Assembly: GCF_014648175.1 (NCBI RefSeq)
Contig: NZ_BMQP01000002.1
Location: 62,001 to 126,000 of the forward strand
DNA length: 64,000 bases
Source: Planobispora rosea
GTDB lineage: Bacteria > Actinomycetota > Actinomycetes > Streptosporangiales > Streptosporangiaceae
Direction: 5' to 3'
The notes below the pieces were generated by a model that saw only the letters and a list, made by a program, of their open reading frames with translations, made no database searches and had not been told where the DNA came from. Positions 42,389-50,046 of the stretch are shown in pieces. Position 1 is the stretch's first letter, and each line of letters opens with the position of its first letter. The position numbers were made by a program, and so were the translations under genes.

Positions 42389-43452
42389 CGGGTCTCCTTC
42401 GCCGGCCCCGTGACCGAGGTGCCGTTTCCGCCGGTTCGACTGTTCCCATCGGCGCGGTTGTACGCATCGGCCCGCTCGCCCCGCACGCTCACCGGGGCCT
42501 CCTCCACCAGAAGGCCGCGCTCGGCGAGATAGCTGAGGGCGGCGGCGCGCTCGTCCCCGGTGAGACGGACCCTGAGCCGCCCGGCCGAGACGCCGGCCAC
42601 CTCCTCCAGCGCCCCTCCGAGGATGCTCACGTCCACGTCGAACTTGCGCACGACCTCCGATACCACGGGCTCGTCGGCCCGTCCGGTGAAGGTGATCGTG
42701 ACATTTCCGGGCTCGGGGGCGGGCAGGGGGAACAGTTCGGCGGCCAGCCGTGAGCCGGGCCGGGCGATCAGCTCGGCGATGCCGCCCGACTCCTCGATCA
42801 GCCCGTCGCGCATGACGGCGACCGAGTCGCAGATGCCCTTGACCACGTGCATCTCGTGAGTGATCAGCAGAATGGTCAGGCCCAGCTCGCGGTTGAGGTT
42901 CTTGAGCAGGGCGAGGATCGACTGCGTGGTGCCCGGGTCGAGGGCCGAGGTGGCCTCGTCCGACAGCAGCACCGAGGGATTGCCGGCCAGCGCGCGGGCG
43001 ATCCCGACCCGCTGCTTCTGCCCGCCGGACAGCTGCCCCGGATACGCCCCGGCCTTGTCGGCCAGCCCGACCAGTTCCAGCAGCTCGGCCACCCGCCTGG
43101 ACCGCTCGGCCCGGCCGACGCCCATCACCTCCAGCGGGAAGGCGACGTTCCCGGCGACGGTGCGCGACGACAGCAGGGCGAAGTGCTGGTGGATCATCCC
43201 GATCCCCTGCCGGGCCCGGCGCAGGTCGGCCTCGCCGAGCGCGGTCAGTTCCCGGCCCGCCACGGAGACGGTGCCCGCGGTGGGCCGCTCCAGCAGGTTC
43301 ACGCAGCGCAGCAACGTGCTCTTGCCGGCGCCGCTCTGCCCGAGCACGCCGAAGATCTCGCCCTCGCTGACGTGGAGGTCGACGCCGTCCAGGGCGACGA
43401 CCTCACGCCCCCGATCACGATAGACCTTGCGCAGGCCTGACACATCGATCAC
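42385..43452 (-). CDS. metN: Methionine ABC transporter ATP-binding protein with NIL domain
   Basis: 355 residues. ATPase motifs: Walker A GQSGAGKST, signature LSGGQKQRVGIARAL, Walker B VLLSDEATSALD. The C-terminal NIL domain (about 245-330) binds methionine and gives trans-inhibition of uptake. Note Ser-Asp rather than Leu-Asp in Walker B, which is common in MetN. First gene of the operon; two short ORFs lie directly upstream. Confidence 0.92.
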   Translation of the reverse strand: MIDVSGLRKVYRDRGREVVALDGVDLHVSEGEIFGVLGQSGAGKSTLLRCVNLLERPTAGTVSVAGRELTALGEADLRRARQGIGMIHQHFALLSSRTVAGNVAFPLEVMGVGRAERSRRVAELLELVGLADKAGAYPGQLSGGQKQRVGIARALAGNPSVLLSDEATSALDPGTTQSILALLKNLNRELGLTILLITHEMHVVKGICDSVAVMRDGLIEESGGIAELIARPGSRLAAELFPLPAPEPGNVTITFTGRADEPVVSEVVRKFDVDVSILGGALEEVAGVSAGRLRVRLTGDERAAALSYLAERGLLVEEAPVSVRGERADAYNRADGNSRTGGNGTSVTGPAKETR

Positions 43453-43506
43453 AACGGTTCCCCAACATGAAATAGATCACGAAAAAAGACGTCAGGCGGG
43501 GAAGGG

Positions 43507-43578
43507 CTAGCGCGTGCCGGGAGGGAACGGCAGGTGGCTCAGGCGGCGCAGGACGAGGGTGTCCGCGGGGCAGCTCAT
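43507..43578 (-). CDS. Probable 23-residue leader ORF upstream of metN
   Basis: ATG at 43578, TAG at 43507, 54 bp before metN. 22 of 23 codons end in G or C, the coding bias of this genome. AAAGG lies nine bases before the ATG. The peptide has one Cys at position 3 and ends in RRLSHLPFPPGTR. A six-T run (minus strand) follows at 43482-43487. Too short for homology; it may be a second leader or the true attenuation peptide of metNIQ. Confidence 0.4.
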   Translation of the reverse strand: MSCPADTLVLRRLSHLPFPPGTR

Positions 43579-43642
43579 GGCGTGAGGACCTTTTTCGGCG
43601 AGGAACGGGCTGGGACGTCGGCGCGAGCGGGGGTCACCGGCT

Positions 43643-43762
43643 TCAGCGCATCGAGGGCATGCCGCCCATGGCGCAACACGTGCGGGACATCCCGCACATG
43701 CGCGCGGCACGACACATGACCTGGCCCTCGGGGGTCATCCGGATGTCGTGCGCCTCGTTCAC
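43643..43762 (-). CDS. 39-residue Met/Cys-rich ORF, possible leader peptide of metNIQ
   Basis: GTG at 43762 preceded by TTGAGGCAGAC (GAGG about six bases away), TGA at 43643. It contains eight Met (1, 9, 16, 22, 25, 32, 35, 38) and four Cys (17, 23, 29, 30), about 30 percent sulfur amino acids. Thirty-six of 39 codons end in G or C, while the other frames over the same DNA do not, so it is probably translated. It lies 191 bp before metN. Possible roles: a ribosome-stalling leader that senses methionine or cysteine, or a small metal-binding protein. Confidence 0.55.
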   Translation of the reverse strand: MNEAHDIRMTPEGQVMCRAARMCGMSRTCCAMGGMPSMR

Positions 43763-43808
43763 GTCTGCCTCAACACGACGCCTTCCACCGGCATTCCCCC
43801 CAGGTCAC

Positions 43809-43822
43809 GTGATGCTCATCAC
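43809..43822. promoter_or_regulatory. CRP/FNR-like palindrome
   Basis: GTGATGCTCATCAC fits GTGA-N6-TCAC, with an A after the last C as in TCACA. It lies 47 bp upstream of the Met/Cys ORF and 312 bp upstream of the hydrolase gene, so it could serve the metNIQ promoter. Confidence 0.45.
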
Positions 43823-44003
43823 ACTCATGGGCATCCGGCGGCCCGCACCGCGCGGACACCCCCGTCGCGCGCGGTTCCGGGCCGCCGGGTGACCCCGCCC
43901 GCCGGGGAGGCGGAGCCGTGACGGCGCCGGTGATCCTCCGGCCGGCGGCCGGGCCGGAGGGACGCATCCTAAGGCGCGCCGAGGACCGTCCGTTCCTCCC
44001 ACA

Positions 44004-44056
44004 GGCCGATGCGGATCCGGACGTATGGCCGATGCAGACCCGGACGTATGGCCGAT
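44004..44056. repeat. 23-bp tandem repeat upstream of the serine hydrolase
   Basis: Two nearly identical 23-bp units starting GGCCGATGC and ending GGACGTAT, plus a partial third. The two differ at two positions. They end 78 bp before the start codon and may be binding sites. Confidence 0.7.
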
Positions 44057-44133
44057 CCGGCGGACGATCTTCCTTTCCTAGGGTCGGACCGTCCGCCGGG
44101 ACGACCGGCACCGACCACGAGGGGGACCACTCC

Positions 44134-45399
44134 ATGAACCACACCGCTTCCCGGCGCTCCGGCACGCGGGCGGCGAGCGGGCGCGGGCGCCGCCTCACGG
44201 CACTCTCCGCCGCCTGCGCCGCGACCGTCGCCCTGGCCGCCTCCCTCGCCTCCCCGCCCGCCTCCGCGGCCGGATCCGTCACCCCGGCGTCCGCGCCCGG
44301 GACCGTCACCCCGGTCTCCGCGGCCGGAACCTCCGCCCCCGCGTACGGCCGGGCCCGGCTCCAGCGCGACGTCGACGCCCTCCGCAAGATCGGAGTCATC
44401 GGCGTCGACGCGCAGGTGGTCACCGCCGGCGGCCGCCGCCTGGTCGCCACCGCCGGCGTCGCCGACCTGCGTACCGGGCGGCCCGTCCCGCCGGGCGGCT
44501 ACACCCGGATCGCCAGCGTGACCAAGACCTTCGTCGCCACCGTGGTCCTGCAGCTCGTCGAAGAGGGCACGCTGTCCCTGGACGACACCGTCGAGCGCTG
44601 GCTGCCCGGCGTGGTGAGGGGCAACGGCAACGACGGCGGCGCGATCACGATCCGCCACCTCCTCCAGCACACCAGCGGCATCCCCGAGGCCTACCCGTCC
44701 TTCGCCTCGGTGGAGGACTACCTCAAGCACCGCTACGACCCCTTCACCGCCGAGCAGGTCGTGGCCAAGGCCATGAAGAGCAGGCCGGGCTTCGCTCCCG
44801 GCGAGAGCTGGATGTACTCCAACACCGGCTACCTGCTGATCAGCATGATCATCGAGAAGGCCACCGGGAACCCCTGGCACGCCGAGGTCCGCGATCGCAT
44901 CAGCAGGCCCCTCGGGCTGAGGCACACGCGCTGGGCGGGCTACTCGGTGAAAGTCCCCTCGCCGCACGCCAGGGGTTACATGGTGGGTGTGAGGAAGACG
45001 CCGCTGGACGTCACCGATCACTTCGACGGCGACGCGGCCGGCGGGCTCATCTCCACCACCGGTGACGTCAACCGGTTCCTGCGCGCCCTGGCCGGCGGCG
45101 AACTGCTGTCACCCGCGACGCTGGAGCAGATGCGCGCCACCGTCCCGGCCACGCCCTTCGAGGAGGCCTGGCCGGGCGTGCGCTACGGGCTGGGAGTGAT
45201 GTCACGCCCCCTGTCGTGCGGTGGCGTCTACTGGAGCCACGGCGGCGACGACCCCGGATACCAGACCCGCACCGGCGTCACCGCCGACGGCCGGCGCAGC
45301 GTCGTGCTGGCGATGTCCTCGCAGTTCGGCGACTCCCGCACACTGGCTCAGGAGAAGGCCGCCACCGAACTGGTCGACCGCGCCCTCTGCGGGAAGTGA
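44134..45399 (+). CDS. Secreted beta-lactamase-fold serine hydrolase
   Basis: 421 residues from the ATG at 44134 with GAGGGGG ahead. Long Sec signal peptide ending at ASAAG, a short Pro/Val/Thr repeat, then the class C/DD-peptidase fold: SxxK motif in ASVTKTF, YxN in YSNTGYLL, and HGG in WSHGGDDPG. Family members cleave or transfer D-Ala-D-Ala peptides or hydrolyse esters outside the cell; a role in beta-lactam resistance is possible but not shown. Confidence 0.88.
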   Translation: MNHTASRRSGTRAASGRGRRLTALSAACAATVALAASLASPPASAAGSVTPASAPGTVTPVSAAGTSAPAYGRARLQRDVDALRKIGVIGVDAQVVTAGGRRLVATAGVADLRTGRPVPPGGYTRIASVTKTFVATVVLQLVEEGTLSLDDTVERWLPGVVRGNGNDGGAITIRHLLQHTSGIPEAYPSFASVEDYLKHRYDPFTAEQVVAKAMKSRPGFAPGESWMYSNTGYLLISMIIEKATGNPWHAEVRDRISRPLGLRHTRWAGYSVKVPSPHARGYMVGVRKTPLDVTDHFDGDAAGGLISTTGDVNRFLRALAGGELLSPATLEQMRATVPATPFEEAWPGVRYGLGVMSRPLSCGGVYWSHGGDDPGYQTRTGVTADGRRSVVLAMSSQFGDSRTLAQEKAATELVDRALCGK

Positions 45400-45582
45400 G
45401 CGGAGCCCACCCCCTCTGCCGCACGCCCTCCACCGGCGGACTGACGGAACACGGCCGATACGGAACAGGGCCGGTGCCGCGGCCTTCCGACCGGGGGCGC
45501 GTCAGCGGTAGGGGTCGCGGAGCGGGGTGATCCACGGCCTCCAGCCGCGGGGTGCCGTACAGCACGGAGCTCATGACGATGT

Positions 45583-45620
45583 GGACGAATCATCCGGTCA
45601 ATCGACGTGATGATTCGTCC
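45583..45620. terminator. Inverted repeat near the P450 stop codon
   Basis: GGACGAATCATC at 45583-45594 and GATGATTCGTCC at 45609-45620 pair perfectly over 12 bp with a 14-base loop, eight bases beyond the stop of the P450 gene. Probable terminator between the convergent hydrolase and P450 genes. Confidence 0.6.
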
Positions 45621-45627
45621 ATATGCG

Positions 45628-46821
45628 TCATCCGTCCAGGCGAACCGGCATCTCCTTGATGGAGTTGACGAAGTTGGAGCGCAGGCGGCGCACCCGCCCG
45701 GCGGGGGCGATGTCCGGGGCACGCTCGGCCAGAACCTCGAACAGCACCCGGACCTCCATGCGGGCCAGGTGGGCGCCGAGGCAGAAGTGCGGGCCGCCGC
45801 CGCCGAAGCCGATGTGCGGGTTGGGGTCGCGGCCGATGTCGAAGGTGTCCGCGTCGGGGAAGACGTCCGCGTCACGGTTGCCCGAGGGGTAGTAGAGGAC
45901 GACCTTCTCCCCCGCCGGGATCTTCTGGCCGCCGAGCTCGGTGTCGGTGAGCGTGGTGCGGCGCATGGTGATCACCGGGGAGACCCAGCGGACGACCTCG
46001 TCGGGGAGCGTGCGCAGCAGCGATCGGTCGTCCAGCAGCCGCCGCCACTGGTCCGGGTGGTCGAAGAACGCCTGGAGCCCGCCGGAGGCGGCGTTGCGGG
46101 TGGTCTCGTTGCCCGCCACGGCCAGCAGCATCACGAACACGCCGAGGGAGAGGTCGTCCATGCTGGTGCCGTCCTCGCCGGGGGCGACCAGCTTGCTGAC
46201 GATGTCGTCGCGCGGCTCGGCACGGCGCTGCGCGCCGAGGGCGGAGGCGTAGTTGAGCAGCTCGAAGATCGGCGTCAGGTCACCGGTGGCGAACTCCGGG
46301 TCGTCGGCGCCGATGAGCGCGTTCGACCAGGTGAAGATCTTCTCCCGGTCCTCGGGGGGCGCACCGAGCAGCTCGCAGATCACGTACAGCGGGAGCGGCG
46401 CGGCGATGTCGGCGACGAAGTCCGCCGAGCCGCGCTCCAGGGCGGCGCCGACCAGGCCGTGGCAGATCTCGCGGATGTGCTCCTCGAGCTTGCCGATCAT
46501 GCGGGGGGTGAAGCCCCGGTTGACGATGCCGCGGGTGGCGGTGTGCTCCGGCGGGTCCTGGAAGAGCATCATGAGCCGGTTCCGGGAGAGCTGCTCCTCG
46601 GTCGGGTCCGGCACCATGATGCCGCCCGCGTAGGAGGAGAAGACCTCCGGATGCCGGGAGACATGCTGGATGTCGGCGTGCCGGGTGACGGCCCAGAACC
46701 CGGGCCCTCCGGGCTCGGCGTGCCGGTGGACGGGGCTGTTCTCCCGGAGCCGGGCGTAGCGGTCCCAGGGAACCCCGATCTCATACAGCGAGGGGTGGTA
46801 GATGTCGATCTCGGTGGTCAT
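45628..46821 (-). CDS. Cytochrome P450
   Basis: 397 residues from the ATG at 46821, which has AAGG about eight bases ahead; an in-frame ATG at 46842 is less likely. I-helix oxygen motif AGNETT, K-helix ExxR in LPDEVVRW, and heme loop FGGGGPHFCLGAHLAR with the Cys ligand near residue 346. The overall layout (MTTEIDIYHPSLYE start, LFQDPPEHTATRGIVNRGFTPRMI) is like the CYP124/125/142 group that oxidises steroid or branched-chain lipid tails. Ferredoxin and reductase genes are not nearby. Confidence 0.9.
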   Translation of the reverse strand: MTTEIDIYHPSLYEIGVPWDRYARLRENSPVHRHAEPGGPGFWAVTRHADIQHVSRHPEVFSSYAGGIMVPDPTEEQLSRNRLMMLFQDPPEHTATRGIVNRGFTPRMIGKLEEHIREICHGLVGAALERGSADFVADIAAPLPLYVICELLGAPPEDREKIFTWSNALIGADDPEFATGDLTPIFELLNYASALGAQRRAEPRDDIVSKLVAPGEDGTSMDDLSLGVFVMLLAVAGNETTRNAASGGLQAFFDHPDQWRRLLDDRSLLRTLPDEVVRWVSPVITMRRTTLTDTELGGQKIPAGEKVVLYYPSGNRDADVFPDADTFDIGRDPNPHIGFGGGGPHFCLGAHLARMEVRVLFEVLAERAPDIAPAGRVRRLRSNFVNSIKEMPVRLDG

Positions 46822-46955
46822 CGAGTGCCTTCTGTACGACATGTCAGCGGATGGCTCCGAACAACACCATCTTCGTGATCATGCGCTGGGATTGGCAATC
46901 GGTGGGTGCCGGAGCGAGGGGCCGAGGCGCCCTGCGACGGCCGAGGCGGCCGGAT

Positions 46956-49745
46956 TCACTGCGATGCCGACGGCTCGGCCGGCAGCCGGACGGTGAAGAC
47001 GGTGCCACCGCCCTCACGCGGCGCGGCGGTCACGGTCCCGCCGTGCGCCTCCACGATCACCTTGGTGATGGCCAGACCCAGCCCGGTGCCCTTGATCTTG
47101 GCCGCCCGCGCGGTGGAGGAACGGAAGAACCGGGAGAACAGCTGCCCGTACTGCTCGGCCGGGATGCCGATACCGGTGTCGGCGACGGTCACCAGGACCG
47201 CCCTGTCGCGTTCGCGTCCGTCCTGCCGGCTCTCCTCCATGCCGGTGCCGGTGCCGGTGCCGGTGTCGGTGTCATGGTCGGCGGTGACGGTGACGGTGCC
47301 CCCGTCGGGCGTGTACTTGATCGCGTTCGACAGCAGGTTGTCCAGTACCTGTCGCAGCCGCAACGGGTCGGCGTGCACGTGCAGGTGGTGCGGCAGCTCC
47401 ATCTGCAGGGTGATCCCCTTGGCCGCCGCGACCGCCCGGTGCTCATCCACGGCCTGGCGGATCAGCCCGGTCAGCCACATCGGACGCGCATCGACGCTCA
47501 CCTGGCCGCTCTCCAGCCGGGCCAGATCCAGAAGGTCGTCCACCAGGCGCTGAAGGTGCTCGCTTTTGCGGTCGATGGCCCCGATGAACTCCCGGTACTC
47601 CTCCGGCAGGCCGGGAGCCTCGCCGAGCATCTGGGCGTAGCCGCGGATGATGCCGACGGGGTTGCGCAGCTCGTGGCTGACCACCGCCATCAGGTCGTCC
47701 TTCATCGCGTCCAGTTGCCGGAGCCGCTTCATCTGCTGTCGCTGCTGATCGAGCAGGCGTTCCCGCTCCTCGGCGATCTGGCGGCGTTCGGTGACGTCGC
47801 TGGAGATGCCGTCCACCAGCAGCCGCGTCCCTTCGCGGCGGGGGGCGCCCCGGCTCCAGATCCAGCGGGTGACGCCGTCCATGCCGATGAGCCGGTACTC
47901 CAGCTGGGCCTGGTCGCCGGCGATGAGCTCGGCGCAGTAGGCGAGGAAGGCGTCGCGGTCGTCGGGGTGGACGAAACGCAGCATGACGGCGATGAAGTCG
48001 TCGTCGGGATCGAGGTGCAGCCGTCCGCCGAACGCGGTGGTGTGCTCGGTGTTGACATAGATCGGGCGGGCGGTGCCGTCGGGCCGGATCTCGACGGTCC
48101 AGGCCTTGTCGGTGAGCTGGTTGACGATCCGGTCGAACTGGCGGCGGCTCTCGGCCAGGGCGACGGTGAGCTCCTCGGCGCGGCGGCGCTCCATATAGCG
48201 GCCCATATGGGCGCACACCCCGTCCAGCAGCTCGACCAGGTCGTCGTCGGGCGGCTGGGAATGGCCGGCGGCGAACAGCAGCACGCCCAGCGCGTGGCCG
48301 CCGCTGCACACCGGCAGGGCCAGGACGCAGCGCAGGCCGGCCTCCAGCGCGCCCTGCCTGCGGGAGAACTCGCAGGGGTCGTCCTGCAGGTCGGTGATCC
48401 AGATCGGCTCACCACGCTCCCAGGCCAGCCCCGGCAGCGCCTTCCCGCGGGGGAACGTGACCGGCCGGTCACCGGTGAAGGCCGACAGGTCCCGGCCGGG
48501 TCTGCTCCAGGAACCGATCCGGGTGATGCCGCTCCGGTCGTCATCGACCTGCCAGTATTCACCGCAGTCCCAGTCCAGTGCCTCGGTGACGGCGGCGACC
48601 ACGCCGTCGGCGGCCTCCTGGCTGGAGGCGGCGTCGGCCAGCACCCGGGCCGCGGCGTGCTGCGCCGAGCGCAGCACTTCGGCCCGGTGCCGGTCGGTGA
48701 TGTCGTCCAAGGTCACCACCGCGCCCAGGCGCCGCCCGTCGGGGGTGTCGATCGGCCGGCCGTTGACGGTGAACCGGCGCGCGGCGGCACCGGGCGGTCG
48801 CATGACGACCTGCTGGCCGTCGACACGTTCGCCGGCCAGCGCCCGCGCCAGCGGCACCTGCGCGCCGCGCAGCGGCGTGCGCCCGTCGGCGGCCAGCAGC
48901 CCGAAGGCCTCGCCCATCTCCAGGACATGCAGGTCTGAGCTCTGGTTGCAGACCTGCCGCAGCGGCTGGTTGACCACGATCACCCGGCCGTCGCTGTCAC
49001 AGGCGCCGACCCGCACGTTCAGGCTGTCCACCAGCGCCCGCCAGAACACGGGTTGATCTTCGAGGCGGCGCCGCTCCCGGGAGCGGTCACCGATGTCGTG
49101 CACCGCCTGCGCACCCTCGTGCCGCTCGGACGGCTCGGACGGCTCAGACGGCTCAGACGGCTCAGACGGCTCAGACGGCTCAGACGGCTCGGACGGCTCA
49201 GACGACTCAGACGACTCAGACGGCTCAGACGGCTCGGACGATGTGACCCGCGCCAGTCGCACGGCGATCTCGGCCTCCGCGAGCGCGGCCAGATCCTCCA
49301 AGGCGCTCAGCTGCTCGCCGCTCCACTGCCGGGGCTCGGCGTCGATCACGCACAACACGCCCAGCACCTGGTCGCGGCCGGCCCTCAGCGGCATCCCGGC
49401 GTAGGAGGCGACCCGTCCGTCACGGACGGCCTCGATCTCCCGCCAGCGCGCGTCGGCGTGGGTGTCGGGCACGGTCAGCGGCGCATCGGTGACCACGATC
49501 TGCCGGCACAGTGTCTGTACCAAGGGCGTCCGCCCGGGACGCTTGGGACGGGCGGACCCGGCCGCGCTGATGACGACCTCGCAGTCGGCGTCGATCAGCG
49601 ACACCATCGCCGCCGGCACCTGCAGGCACCGGACCGCCAGCCGGGTCACCCGATCCAACGGCGGCACCTCGTCCGCTTCCAGCAGGCCGGTGGCGTGCAG
49701 CGTCCGCAGCCGCTGGACGTCCTGGATGTGATTCGTTGCCGCCAC
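46956..49745 (-). CDS. Multi-sensor hybrid-free histidine kinase (GAF-PAS-GAF-PAS)
   Basis: 929 residues from a GTG at 49745, which has GGGGGAG about nine bases ahead (an ATG at 49754 is too close to that site). Order: GAF (LRTLHATGLLEADEVPPLDRVTRLA...), Ser-Glu-Pro repeat, PAS with LVDSLNVRVGACDSDGRVIVVN, second GAF, second PAS with DGVTRWIWSRGAPRREG, HisKA with VVSHELRNPVGII (His near 688), and an ATPase with DNLLSNAIKYT, DTGIGI and GTGLGLAI. No membrane segment: a cytoplasmic sensor. No response regulator is adjacent, so it is an orphan kinase. Confidence 0.88.
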   Translation of the reverse strand: MAATNHIQDVQRLRTLHATGLLEADEVPPLDRVTRLAVRCLQVPAAMVSLIDADCEVVISAAGSARPKRPGRTPLVQTLCRQIVVTDAPLTVPDTHADARWREIEAVRDGRVASYAGMPLRAGRDQVLGVLCVIDAEPRQWSGEQLSALEDLAALAEAEIAVRLARVTSSEPSEPSESSESSEPSEPSEPSEPSEPSEPSEPSEPSERHEGAQAVHDIGDRSRERRRLEDQPVFWRALVDSLNVRVGACDSDGRVIVVNQPLRQVCNQSSDLHVLEMGEAFGLLAADGRTPLRGAQVPLARALAGERVDGQQVVMRPPGAAARRFTVNGRPIDTPDGRRLGAVVTLDDITDRHRAEVLRSAQHAAARVLADAASSQEAADGVVAAVTEALDWDCGEYWQVDDDRSGITRIGSWSRPGRDLSAFTGDRPVTFPRGKALPGLAWERGEPIWITDLQDDPCEFSRRQGALEAGLRCVLALPVCSGGHALGVLLFAAGHSQPPDDDLVELLDGVCAHMGRYMERRRAEELTVALAESRRQFDRIVNQLTDKAWTVEIRPDGTARPIYVNTEHTTAFGGRLHLDPDDDFIAVMLRFVHPDDRDAFLAYCAELIAGDQAQLEYRLIGMDGVTRWIWSRGAPRREGTRLLVDGISSDVTERRQIAEERERLLDQQRQQMKRLRQLDAMKDDLMAVVSHELRNPVGIIRGYAQMLGEAPGLPEEYREFIGAIDRKSEHLQRLVDDLLDLARLESGQVSVDARPMWLTGLIRQAVDEHRAVAAAKGITLQMELPHHLHVHADPLRLRQVLDNLLSNAIKYTPDGGTVTVTADHDTDTGTGTGTGMEESRQDGRERDRAVLVTVADTGIGIPAEQYGQLFSRFFRSSTARAAKIKGTGLGLAITKVIVEAHGGTVTAAPREGGGTVFTVRLPAEPSASQ
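49125..49240. repeat. 9-bp tandem repeat coding for Ser-Glu-Pro
   Basis: About thirteen 9-bp copies of the type GACGGCTCA (plus strand), some changed, coding on the minus strand for a run of Ser-Glu-Pro with Ser-Glu-Ser variants. It links the first GAF to the first PAS domain of the kinase and should change length readily. Confidence 0.9.
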
Positions 49746-49891
49746 GGATCTCATCTCCCCCGAGATTCTTCCCCCATATCCGGGTCTACCAGCCACATTA
49801 CGCAGCCGCGGTCGGCGGGCGGCGATCAGCTCCCCCACGCGGCCCACCGGGCGTCGTCAGGCGGCCGGGCGGTGAACGGGCCTGATCACGG

Positions 49892-49929
49892 ACGGCCCGT
49901 CCTCCCCCGCGCCGGGGAGGACGGGCCGT
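49892..49929 (-). terminator. Terminator of lon
   Basis: Perfect 16-bp stem, 49892-49907 with 49914-49929, loop of 6, about 118 bases past the lon stop. Between it and lon are direct repeats of CGTTCCCGTGAGACGT near 49994-50027. The rest of the gap to the kinase start is without visible genes. Confidence 0.85.
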
Positions 49930-50046
49930 TCCTGCCTACCCCTCGAGGGGGTCGTTCTCACAGGGCGGTCAGACCGTCCGCGCGTGACGTCAGGCCGTTC
50001 CCGTGAGACGTCGTTCCCGTGAGACGTCGGGACGCCCTGCGGGACG

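Larger units (their letters stand above)
43763..44133. other. Divergent intergenic region
   Basis: About 370 bases between the short Met/Cys ORF and the secreted serine hydrolase. Contains the CRP/FNR-like palindrome (43809-43822) and a 23-bp tandem repeat (44004-44056); otherwise no gene is visible. Confidence 0.55.

Noticed and set aside
43507..43710. 67-codon Cys-rich frame on the minus strand overlapping the Met/Cys ORF
   Set aside because: Its first half has poor third-position GC; only its last 23 codons look coding, and these are reported separately.
43453..43762. SAM riboswitch ahead of metNIQ
   Set aside because: I looked for SAM-I and SAM-IV core blocks on the minus strand and saw none; a covariance-model scan would be decisive.
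49125..49240. CRISPR array
   Set aside because: Repeats are 9 bp, contiguous and in frame inside a kinase gene; no spacers.
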